Source: Vespa crabro
Lineage: Eukaryota; Arthropoda; Insecta; Hymenoptera; Vespidae
Length of the DNA stretch: 64,000 nucleotides
Assembly (NCBI RefSeq): GCF_910589235.1
Contig: NC_060970.1
Coordinates: 5,552,487 to 5,616,486, forward strand
Direction: 5' to 3'
The notes below the pieces were generated by a model. That model saw only the letters and a program-made list of their open reading frames with translations, had not been told where the DNA came from and did no database searches. Positions 1 to 10,642 of this stretch are shown piece after piece; position 1 is the first letter of the stretch, and each line of letters begins with the position of its first letter. The translations under genes were made by a program, and so were the position numbers.

Positions 1-2
1 CA

Positions 3-875
3 GGGATATCGGCAGCATTGGTAGGCCTGATACTTTTCATCCTACTGATCATCCTAATACTTTTCATTCGTCTAAGAAGGATGCCCCTTAAAGATGTGAA
101 ATCTCAAACACCGGTTGAAACGGTATCAGGTGAAGGGAACGGCGAAACGACAAACCCAATGGAAAATCCATCGACCACCTCGTCGTTGGCTCGAAGAAAA
201 CGCGAAGAGATCGAAACAACGTCGTTCGGGATCGATGCGAAACCGCCGGTATCCTTGAACCTAAGTTACGTCCAAAGACCGCAAACGGCCTTGGTCCAGA
301 ACGAAAGTGATTACAGCAACGTTACGAGATACGATGAACGTGGTCAAGGTGGCATCGGTAGTTGTGGTAGATCGTCCTTGGTGGTACCACCGACCGGTGG
401 ATGTTTTTCATCGACTACATCATTGATGCCCATCGATAATCCTGATTTGATAAGAGACACTAGACGTGGCTCGGCCGAAGATCTAACGCCTTACGTTACT
501 ACCGGTGGTGATTATGTTGCTGGCGTCGGCCGTATGGAATTAGTCGACGATGGTAAAATATTATATTCCAGTTGTCTTTGGGACAATAGTACCGCTACTA
601 CGAGAGACAGCACCGGCAACAACAGTTGTAGGGATGGTTGTAGAGATAATTGCAGAGGTGCTTCGTTACAAGTCAGTTCATATACGTCGTCCAAGGAAAC
701 GCTAGCCGTTGTAGCACCAACGGTCGAACAATTTCCACCAGGTGCGAAACAAATGCGCGTATGGCAAAAGGGTGTACCCGTATTACCGCCTGTATCGGCC
801 CTCAAACGTGTATTAGGATCCACGCGTAGCTCACCCGATGAGGGCTATCAGGAAGGCACTGGAACTGATGTCTAG
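3..875 (+). CDS. C-terminal exon of a single-pass membrane protein (partial, gene runs off left edge)
   Basis: The frame is open from the window edge to TAG at 873-875. A splice acceptor (CAG at 1-3) may lie exactly at the edge, so this looks like the last coding exon. It starts with a strongly hydrophobic helix (about codons 3-24, rich in L/I/F). Basic residues RLRR follow as a stop-transfer signal, then a cytoplasmic tail of about 265 residues rich in S/T/G/P. The tail ends in G-T-D-V, which fits a class I PDZ ligand (S/T-x-hydrophobic at the C terminus). No enzyme motif is visible. The tail layout fits an insect cell-adhesion or receptor protein (for example of the Ig superfamily), but I do not recognise the family. 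The extracellular part lies outside the window. The coding call is strong, because the frame is long, balanced in codon use and free of low-complexity sequence. The identity is open. Confidence 0.8.
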   Translation, partial: GISAALVGLILFILLIILILFIRLRRMPLKDVKSQTPVETVSGEGNGETTNPMENPSTTSSLARRKREEIETTSFGIDAKPPVSLNLSYVQRPQTALVQNESDYSNVTRYDERGQGGIGSCGRSSLVVPPTGGCFSSTTSLMPIDNPDLIRDTRRGSAEDLTPYVTTGGDYVAGVGRMELVDDGKILYSSCLWDNSTATTRDSTGNNSCRDGCRDNCRGASLQVSSYTSSKETLAVVAPTVEQFPPGAKQMRVWQKGVPVLPPVSALKRVLGSTRSSPDEGYQEGTGTDV

Positions 876-1105
876 GTACCGCTACTTCATTACTGCGACC
901 CACGGCATCGTTACTTGGAACTACGTAGACGCCATCAGGAGGATGATACCGACTGCTGATTTGTCCTTTGTTTTTCTTTTTCCTTTAACTCTTTTTTTTC
1001 CTCTCTTCTTTATCTGGGCTCGATCCTTCTACATTGGTGGCTGTCGTATGCTGGACTCGCAGTAGTGAACGAATATAACAGATATATGCACACATATGTA
1101 CGTCA

Positions 1106-1136
<31 letters not shown>

Positions 1137-1800
1137 CACACACGCGCGCACACACAAAGATTTCATTCAACAAATCTCACGATGACAAGAACAAATATGA
1201 TACATTGACTTAGGGAGATCCCAAGTGAAACATTATTTATGGTGTCGACGACTCTGATAAATATTGCAGTGCTTGTGTATGTGCAAAGAGATTAAAAAAG
1301 AAATAATTCATGGTATAGATCATGAGTTAGAGAGATAGAGAGGGAGGGAGGGAGGGAGGGAGGGGGAGAGAGAAAGAGAGAAAACGAATCTCTAAGAAAG
1401 CTCAGTGTTACCAACAATATTCAAACTCTGACGTTATGTCCTACCTCTTATGATCGTTCTAATTCTTCTTTCTTCTTTGGAGTCCTAACACAAAGTAAAT
1501 AATATAAACGGGAGGAAGAATGTTGTGTGGAAGAAGGAAGAAGGTAAAAATATAAAAAAGAAAAAAGAAAATGGAGGAAGACTGCTGTGCAAGACGCGTG
1601 TCCGCCGATGGATTGCGTAGGTAGGCCCTTTGATTAAAAGAAAAGAAAAGAAAAGAAAAGAAAAGAAAAGAAAAAAAGGGCTAGGGCTACCGTAAGGGCC
1701 CCTTTTTCCGTTTGCGTTTAGACCTTCTAGTCAATTCCAGAATTGACTAATTGGAATATTTTAGAAAGAGACAAAGAGAAATCGAGTGTCCGTGTGTGTG

Positions 1801-1834
<34 letters not shown>

Positions 1835-2109
1835 AGGACGATGCGTCGATAATATTTTTCTTTCTTTCATTTCAAATTTCTCGGATTTTTTACCGAGTTT
1901 ATTATTACTTAACCTTCTCAAAGGTTCGTAATAAGGTTCGAATGGATTTCTTGAGGGATCTTCGGAGGGATTTAACGGCGAGTTTAGCTTTGGTCATCGA
2001 TTGGCACGTGCTTTTTTAACCGTTCGGCGCCGACGGGGATCAGGAATTAACTATTTAATATTCGTTAGAAAATTGCCGATATTAAGGATTAAACATTCAA
2101 AATTTTTAA

Positions 2110-2287
2110 GTTAAAAGTCTTTTCCTAAACGGTTTTAAAAATCAGTTACTCTTTTTCGAAACATTTTCTAAAGGTAAATTTCATTTTTAGATCGTAAAAC
2201 TGTAAACCTGACTATGAACCTAAAAGGTCTCGAAAACGAGTAATCGTTTTCTAAAATCACCTACAAACTTTTAGCCTACCATGTAAA
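2110..2287. mobile_element. MITE-like inverted-repeat element, copy 1
   Basis: It carries the family's internal signature: a segment near TTTTAAAAATC, then TACTCTTTTTCGA, then AGATCGTAAAACTG, then TCTCGAAAACGAGTAATCG. The right end is AAAATCACCTACAAACTTTTAGCC. The two halves are roughly reverse complements of each other. The ends have diverged, so the boundaries are approximate. Confidence 0.6.
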
Positions 2288-2668
2288 TAAACCTAATTTG
2301 TTTGATCATGAAAGTGATTCGAGAAAAAGAAGGAACGAAAAAAGAAGAGAAAAAAAAGGATACAAAATGGAGGATTTCTGTTACGCGAACAAGTTCACAC
2401 GCGCGTTTACCTAAACACTTGCTCGATTAAACCTTAAACCTTAAGCCGAAAGGCCAATCTCGAGTTCCCATGTTTAGTACGAATGTGTGTACGCATCTAT
2501 GCACGTACGTATACATTGGTGTCGCGTGTGTTTGAAAAAAAGGAGAGATAGCGTGTGGCTTGCAATTTCGACGATTTGCTCCGATCAATTTATTTTCTCG
2601 TGACAAAACGTTTTAAACGAAAATTCTACAATTATCAATTTTCATTTATTTATTTACTTCTTTTTTTA

Positions 2669-2872
2669 TAGACGGTGGTTCAAAAGTACTCCCAGGTGAT
2701 TTTCAAAATCAATTGTCTTTTTTCAACAGCTTTTAGGTTCACTTTTTTTTTTTTTTTTTTTTTTTTTAGAAGAAAATGTAAAACCACAAGCCTAACACTA
2801 TAAGCCTAATAAGTCTTAAAAAGGAATAATTTATTTTTATAATTATCTCGGAACTCTTTTTGGCCCACCTAG
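2669..2872. mobile_element. MITE-like inverted-repeat element, copy 2
   Basis: The left end reads GGTTCAAAAGTACTCCCAGG followed by TGATTTTCAAAATCAATT. The right end reads ...TCTCGGAACTCTTTTTGGCCCACC. The middle has an expanded T run and the family core GTAAAACCACAAGCCTAA. It is somewhat longer than other copies because of the T run. Confidence 0.6.
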
Positions 2873-3836
2873 AGATTCTTTGGTCGCACTGATATATTTA
2901 ATATATCAGCATGTCGCAAATATGGCGAATCGTTCGATGAATAAAAAGAAACGCATTTACTTGGCAACGTGATTGCCAAAAAAAATTCGTTCTATGCGGT
3001 TTTTATTATTACTATTATTATCATCATCGTTATTATTATTCTTCTTTCTTTTTTTTTTTTTTTGTTTATTAATTCTCTTTTTTCTTTTTCATAAATGAAA
3101 AGTGACACGTATTGGATTATTTTTCGTCAAATGCTATTAACGTTTATCTCGAATTTTTTGTTCAACTTATATCCTAAAAACATATCGCATAACATATCAT
3201 TAAATCGAACATATTTCTGGGTGAAGACAGTGGATTTTATTCTGAATATCCATTTATTTCGTAATATTTCCAATGAATATTATATCAGTCGTAATAAATG
3301 ATATTAAAATAATCGTTATTAGGATCCTCCTTTCGACAACTATAAACCTATATGCATTTTATTTGTAATAATAATTATTACTATGTATTTACTTATTACG
3401 AGAAATTATTTATATGATTTTTTTCTTTTTTTTAATTATTTGGTAGATAATTGTAGAAAATTGTTTCGTCGCTAACAATTTTTGTATATTTCATATTACA
3501 TTATGTTATATTTTACGTCTATACATACATACATATAGGAACAATATTGATCTGTAGATTAAGTTGATATTTATAAGAAGATTAATCTAAGGTCTCGAAA
3601 GCTCCAGTGGTTTAAAACACATGCTAATAAATTGAGACTCTGAAGAAACGAACAATCCAGATTCGGCTCCCTGCCCCCACCATTCTCGGACGACCCGAAA
3701 GTCCTGGCCTTTTCACGAATTCTAGATATTTAATATGACATACCGGAGTATACATGAGAATATGAACAATATTGATACATATATAAATGGGGAGAAAATT
3801 GATATATAAACATGGGCAAAAATATACACACACACA

Positions 3837-3837
<1 letters not shown>

Positions 3838-3887
<50 letters not shown>
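3838..3887. repeat. (AT)n microsatellite
   Basis: About 25 uninterrupted TA units. Apparent tyrosine/isoleucine frames across it are artefacts of the repeat. Confidence 0.95.
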
Positions 3888-3890
<3 letters not shown>

Positions 3891-4492
3891 AACAAAAGTT
3901 ATGAACCAATATTGAAGTATATATGTACACACACGTATACATATGAATAAATATTAACTTATATATTTGAACAATTAATATATTCATATGTATTACATAT
4001 ACACGCACACATTCACACACACACCCACACGTGTGTGAGGTATAGAGCACAACGGAAATAGAACATTAATCTTTTGTATGAATCGTCGTTCCATTTTGCT
4101 AATAGAGAAAAAAAAAGAGAAATGCGTAAAATCGGTCGACATTGTACTGGATAAATATCGTTAATTACTCTCGTTCGAATGTCGGTCGCGTACTGCGGAT
4201 CCTGATGTAATTACTCGATGCACGACGTTTTATATCACTGCTGTTTGTATTTTTTTGTTTCCTTCTTTTTTTCTCCAGATAAAGAGAGACAGAGACACTA
4301 GGAAGGGTTTGCATGTATCGATCCCCGTTACTTTCCAAACCGAGTTTAGAGTTTCTCTGATCACGTATCACGAGATATATACTTCCAACTATTTAACTAG
4401 ATTCTTTTATCTTTCTGTGAAGAATTTTTTCATCCTTTTTATTTCTTTTTTCCCTTTTTCTAGAGAAAAGGGACAAAATTGAAAGGACAACG

Positions 4493-4541
4493 CGAGAGAG
4501 AGAGAGAGAGGGGGGGGGGGGGGGGGGGAGGGAGGGAGAAT
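4493..4541. repeat. (AG)n passing into a G homopolymer
   Basis: An AG tract is followed by a run of about 18 G and then GGGA repeats. The pure G run is unusual for this AT-rich sequence and is a potential G-quadruplex former. Confidence 0.9.
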
Positions 4542-4726
4542 AGAATTCGTTAGTTATACACACACGTGTCGATATTCGTTAAAAATATCAAACGTGTTTT
4601 TAAATACGTCTGCTAACTGCATTTGTGTGCATGCGTGTGTCTGTATTCATGTAGTTTCGTATATAAAAAAAATTGAGAACAAAGGCTGGAGAATAAGTAA
4701 CAAGTCACATGTTTGAACATTTCTAT

Positions 4727-4833
4727 AGGCAGGGCCAAAGGTCTCTAAAAGTATCTAGCTTATTTTAAAAGTCAATTATTCTGTTTCGACACTTTTTAGA
4801 CTAATTTTCACTTCAGATTTTAGCCCACCCTGT
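4727..4833. mobile_element. MITE-like inverted-repeat element, copy 3 (short)
   Basis: The left end is TAGGCAGGGCCAAAGGT and the right end is TTTTAGCCCACCCTGTA. The terminal CAGGG.GGGCC / GGCCCACCCTG inverted repeat is flanked by TA on both sides, as expected for a Tc1/mariner-type target duplication. The interior is shortened relative to other copies. Confidence 0.65.
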
Positions 4834-6342
4834 ATTACACTTTTCTTTAACTTTCTGCGCGCACGTATTTCTGTTTAATATACGTGCATAGTTCTATTTT
4901 ATTTTATGCACAAATTTTTTCATTTCAATTTCAATTAAACATATTAATATACTACAAATACATATACGTATATACTTAACGTGCATAAATCTCTCGTATA
5001 ATTGATATGTATAATTAAATAGTATACACACGTATATGTATTTGCGTAGATATATTTTTATATAGATGTATAGACGTTTTGTGTATATATGTATATATAT
5101 ATACGTACACACATATATGCCTCTCGTGTATATACGTACATATAGTTTATTATTCATTTTGTAAAGGATATTTATTTTTCAAATGTTTTTTTTTTACAAT
5201 GGTTTATTTTTTTCATTTATCTATGAAATAAGGTAGTCAATTTCGTTAATAATCTTTACATAACGACAACTTTTGATGTTAGATTACAATCTTGGACAAG
5301 CTCGTAGGTACAGTCGTCGCTTCCTCATATTCCCTTTACAATTTTTAACCCGGCCAATCGATACTTCCGTCATCATCGTTGAAAACTCAGCCGAAGCATA
5401 TTTGACCTGCTATTCGGAGAGAGCAAGCGAGAGAGAGAGAGAGAGCTAGCCGATTTACTTTCTTCGTTTGAAATAGATCGACCTTTCAGATAACAAAAGC
5501 TCCTTCACGTAAACTCAGCCAGTTAGGTTCGATAATCGTCTGAACTAACGCACAACTGTCATTTCTAAATAATTACATGTCTATATGTTTGTATTAAACA
5601 TTGTCAATCAATTAAGCCATTCAAACTTAAATGACTTTCGATTCTATTTCTTGAAACTATTTTTCTAGAAAAAAAAAAGAAAAATCATTATGCCATATGT
5701 ATACGTAATAACGACAAGAATATCTATTAATCGTCATCGTCATCATCGATCGTTCTCTTAACATTATATGATTTAAATCTTAATTGCTTTATATATTAAA
5801 TGAGAAATTAAATAACGTCATTAAGTCGATGACGCTCAACAATGCTTGGACTAGTCAGATTAATACGGAAGAAGACAATTGTATTCTTGCCTTTACGATC
5901 GATCTTCGTAAGGGTTCATTTTCATTGGTTTTCGGAAAAAGATTGAATTTGATTAGTGGAAACGATTCAATCTTATTCTCTGATTAATCGACATTTCAAA
6001 GATTCATAGAACGAATTGGATTCGCTTTTGTGATTGATATTGTTATGAAACAAAAGGAATAAAGTTTAAATGATTTTCCACGAGAGATAAAAACGGCGTT
6101 TTGAGTATAGAAAAGAAAATGAAAAAAACATGTCATTATATTCGACAACGCTTTGGATTAAATAAATTATTATTTCGACGAATTTTGAAAGAGAGAGAAA
6201 AAGGCACGTAAAAATTTCCCTCTGTTCTACATTACTGACTGTACCTCGTTTGTTATACTATACATGGTTCGAAATACGTGACACACAATACAACTGATTG
6301 TGAGTTTACTAACTTCTTTCTAACGAATGCATTCGTGCAACG

Positions 6343-6344
<2 letters not shown>

Positions 6345-6381
<37 letters not shown>
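6345..6381. repeat. (AG)n microsatellite
   Basis: About 18 uninterrupted GA units, one of roughly 29 AG or CT tracts longer than 20 bp in this window. Confidence 0.9.
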
Positions 6382-6383
<2 letters not shown>

Positions 6384-6761
6384 TTACATTTTTTTAACAG
6401 CAGATCGTGACAATATAAACATATATTAAACATATTTATCATTCTGAATAATGACTAAATATATAAAAAATTTTTTATCGACGTGATCCTGCATGGCGGA
6501 TATTATTGTCAAAAATGTATTATCATATTCGATTATTAAGATATTTTTTATCTTTAGAAAGAATTAGTAAATTTGTATCAATTTTCTCCTTTTAGATTAT
6601 TTTTGCTTAGCTAGTACGACCAAAAAATCAATAAATTTAATCAACTTGAGGAACTAGCTTGATGTTAAAATAAGATGGCTTCTCCCTCTTTCTTTTCAAT
6701 GTCGATAAAGTATCATCCGAGAAAGGGACAAAATATATGCGTCCTAATCATGGAATATATA

Positions 6762-6900
6762 TGGATGGACCAAAAGTGTTCCTAGGTGATTTTAAAAATC
6801 GATTATTCTTTATTAAGCTAGGACATTTTAAGCTAATTCTTTTTCCTTAGATCGTACAAATAAAAAAAAGCTGCTAGAAACTTTCGGTCCATCCCGTATA
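6762..6900. mobile_element. MITE-like inverted-repeat element, copy 4
   Basis: The left end is GGACCAAAAGTGTTCCTAGG then TGATTTTAAAAATCGATTATTC. The middle has TTAGATCGTA. The right end is CTAGAAACTTTCGGTCCATCCCGTATA. This is a well-preserved left arm. Confidence 0.7.
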
Positions 6901-7530
6901 TCTTTATGGAACATACTAAACAGTAGCCTAAAGTAGTTACTGTTGTAGTGGTATAGTGGTGAAAAGGCAGTCGAAGATAATGCTTTCTCCTGTCATATTC
7001 TTTATGAATGTATAGTTTGAAATGTTGCCAAAGCGATTACATGCTAGAATGAGCGCGTAGGTTCGAAACGATACACTTTTTTTATAATCTCCCCTTCACT
7101 CTCCCAATATCTGCCTATATTCTCTCTCTCTCCCTTTTCCTATCTTATTTTTTTTCTTCTTTTATTAAATATATTCTTTATCGAGAAAATAAAAAGTAAA
7201 TAAATAAAACTGTTGTACGTTCGAAATCATCAGTTTATCTTTGATGGTAAAGAAGAGGGTGAAAATAAAAATTATCAACGTGTTTATAGTAAAAAAATAA
7301 AAAAGAACAAATTTGGTTAATATAAATCAAATTTTGTTTCTTAATTCACATATATACTACGTATTGCATGTACATCCATCTCCTGCTACATACATTGCTA
7401 TATGTATCTATCTATGTATGTATGTATGAACGTATGTATTGACGTCGACATTTGAAATATATACATATATTATTTTTTCGTCATACTAATGTTCCGTAAT
7501 AATGATAATATTATTAATAATAATCATATT

Positions 7531-7592
7531 AATAATAATAATAATAATAATAATGATGATAATAATAATAATAATAATAAGAAGAAGAAGAA
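7531..7592. repeat. (AAT)n microsatellite
   Basis: Imperfect TAA/AAT repeat ending in (AAG)n. Confidence 0.85.
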
Positions 7593-7982
7593 TTTCTTAT
7601 TATAAAAAATATTAAGTGAATTTTTGTAAATGAAAAATAGAAAGATAGAGATACAACATAATCTAAAAATTGTTTGAAGACCCAATAAAGAACTCGCTCA
7701 ACATTTGAACACGTATTATCTCGAATTTATTAATATTAAATATATGTTCAAATTAATTGTTTCAATGGTTCACGAGCGTGTATGTGTGTACGTATGCAAG
7801 TGTTAAAAATTACTGGAAACTTTGACAAAATTTTTCAAGTGCATAAATCGACGCATCGTTCATATTTGTTTCTTCCCTTTATACGGAGAAAAATATTCAT
7901 AATTGTAATAATAATAATGATAATAAATAATAAATTAATTATTGAGACGTATTACGCATAAACGCAGGTTACTTAGTTTTAC

Positions 7983-7985
<3 letters not shown>

Positions 7986-8028
<43 letters not shown>
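7986..8028. repeat. (AT)n microsatellite
   Basis: About 21 TA units just upstream of two AAT tracts (8098-8145 and 8270-8405). Confidence 0.9.
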
Positions 8029-8029
<1 letters not shown>

Positions 8030-8097
8030 CGGTTCTAGGATTCACTGCCCCATCCTCGGATCCGTGTTTCAAAGTTCCCGAGTACGAAATAATAATA

Positions 8098-8098
8098 T

Positions 8099-8145
<47 letters not shown>

Positions 8146-8269
8146 AAAATATAATAATTATTATATAATAATAATAATATCAAAAAAATATCGTGCATAT
8201 CGAACATTGTACGTCTTTTCGACAATGGGACGAAGATTAGACGCTCCATTAGCATGCTCCAAGAGAGTC

Positions 8270-8345
<76 letters not shown>

Positions 8346-8410
8346 TAATAATAATAATACTAATAATAATATTACTACTAATAATAATAATATTAATAAC
8401 AATAAATAAA
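8098..8410. repeat. Compound (AAT)n microsatellite region
   Basis: Two long AAT/TAA tracts, 8098-8145 and 8270-8405, are separated by unique sequence. The second includes imperfect units with AAC and ACT changes. Poly-Asn and poly-Ile frames over it are artefacts. Confidence 0.9.
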
Positions 8411-8873
8411 CGCTAATAATAGAAGATAATAAAAGTAACTAAAATGATAAATTACTAAAGATCCGAAGATGAGAAATCATTTGAAACTATTTAGTTTCAA
8501 TGAATGAAACATGAATAAACGTATACATGCGTGTATGTATGCGTGTGCACGTCATAAACAATATAACGTAAGTGTGCGTTTGTGCATTTGTGAAAAATGT
8601 CAAAAAACTCGGACCTACTTTATTATAACCTACACGACGAGTTTTCGATAAGATTAAAGGAGTGATAGTGTGCGTGTGTGTATGTATGTGTGTGAGACAC
8701 TTTCGAGGATGTTAACGATGTACAAATGTGTAATTTAGTGTTGCAGTCTAAATCCGTCTTAACGGTTTTGCAGTTATTAACAGGACGATATAAAAGAATT
8801 CCTTTTATTTTATGAGAAAAATGATAGAAATCAAGATGGCGACGAAGAGTGAGAGAGATAGAGAGAGAGTGAG

Positions 8874-8910
<37 letters not shown>

Positions 8911-9775
8911 TGGCCGATGAGATCGGAATAAGCATGACAGTAATAGATGAAGAATATAAACAGTTTAGAAAATATAGAAGTTAATATCTATATTTCCAAT
9001 AAAAATTATGAAATTTTTTGAACGTATAGAATGTATATTAGAAACAAGATAAAAAAGATTCAGTGAGAGCGAGAGAGATGCTAATTAAGTAATATAAAAA
9101 TGAAATGAAAAAAGGTGAAATTATATATGTATGCGTATCGTTACGAGGTTATTTAAGAAATGTTTATTGTCCTCTCTCTCTCTTCCTCATACTCTCTCCC
9201 TCTCTCTCTTCCTCTCTCTCTCACGCATACCAACACACGTACGATAAGAACATGTGCTATGATGAGACGACAGTTGTCGAAATAAAAACTTTTTTCGATC
9301 AAAAATTATCGTTTATCTTTTTTTTCCAATCTCAAGATAACCTTCCTTTTCGGCCAAAACAACATGGCGATCGAGGCCATTTTGTATTTAAACAAAATAC
9401 AACCTTCCTGTTGCTCAAAATATTAAATCTTATTTTCATCGATAATTTTTATAAGACCATTCTACTAAGATAATATTTTATATTGTCATGATAAGGGAAA
9501 GCAAAGAAAATTTATTCAAAAATATTTTAATCTACAATATAAATATTGAAAATGATGGCAAAAAAGAGCAACGATAGTTTCTTCGTCCTTTTTATTTTAT
9601 CCGTATTCTCCTCGCAACTTGAATGAGTAGGAGAGAGAAAAGTAGGGGAGGGAAGAGCAATTTAATAAAGTATCGCGATCGTGGTTATTGCCATTGAAAT
9701 TCAAAGCTGGAGCTTAACGAAGGAAGGTTTAACTCTTAACGATCCAACGAGACGTCGAGTATCGTGAGAAGACTT

Positions 9776-9807
<32 letters not shown>

Positions 9808-10000
9808 CGCGCTCGCGTTCTCTTGTACGTCTTTACGCTTATGATAATTCACTCTCTTATACACGTCGAACGAATGCAAGAGAGATTCTTTTTTTATTAT
9901 TATTTATTCACCCTCTGACATTACTACCTTGATATTTCGTTTTTTTTTCTATTCCCTTTTTTATTTCCGTTTTATTTTTTTTTCATTTGGGTAATAACAC

Positions 10001-10011
10001 AGGGAGAGAGA

Positions 10012-10046
<35 letters not shown>
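10001..10046. repeat. (AG)n microsatellite
   Basis: GA tract with one early GGG interruption. Confidence 0.9.
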
Positions 10047-10048
<2 letters not shown>

Positions 10049-10095
10049 GATCTCTTTTTCGTTCATCTACATTAAATAATTCTTGTTCTTCTCGT

Positions 10096-10231
10096 ATAGA
10101 GGGTGGGCGAAAAATTTCTCTAAGGGCTTTGTAAACCGAAAAAATAAATTGGCCCATAAGATAACGAAAAAGGAGTAATCGATATAATATATCGATATAA
10201 TATAATCTAGGAACTTTAGGCCCATCCTCCT
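10096..10231. mobile_element. MITE-like inverted-repeat element, copy 5
   Basis: The left end is TAGAGGGTGGGCGAAAAATT. The right end is TCTAGGAACTTTAGGCCCATCCT. The interior has AAAAAGGAGTAATCGAT followed by a small ATCGATATAATAT duplication. The terminal repeats match the family with several substitutions. Confidence 0.65.
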
Positions 10232-10565
10232 AACAACAAATGCCCTTTCTGAAGAGGTTGAAACCGAGAAAAAGAAATTTCGTTTGGTATCATCAAATTT
10301 TCTTCAAAGTCTCTTGATCGCCGCTCGGAAAAAATAAAAGATAAATATAAATAGATAGATCGACATATGGATAGATAGTTAGAAAGAAAAAGGAAAAGAG
10401 GAAAACTCGTTTAGGGAAGTTACAGCCCTCTTCCCAGGCCAGATTCAACGCTTTGATTCGCTCGAGCTCGTTCGCACGTTTGCCGAGGCACGTGCAACGA
10501 ATAAAATCTACTTTCCGATTGTACTTACATATACGATATATATTTTTCTCCATACATACATATGT

Positions 10566-10566
<1 letters not shown>

Positions 10567-10625
<59 letters not shown>

Positions 10626-10642
10626 GTATATATGTATATATG
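10567..10642. repeat. (AT)n / (TATG)n microsatellite
   Basis: Long TA tract that degenerates into TATG units. Confidence 0.9.

Noticed and set aside
2889..2909. Perfect small palindrome CTGATATAT-TTA-ATATATCAG as a possible hairpin RNA
   Set aside because: Nine-bp AT-rich arms are expected often in this sequence, and there is no precursor-length stem as in a microRNA.
6935..7085. tRNA-like A box (GTGGTATAGTGG) and B box (GGTTCGAAAC) followed by a T run
   Set aside because: The boxes are about 110 bp apart and no T-arm or acceptor stem can be paired, so it is neither a tRNA gene nor a clear tRNA-derived SINE.
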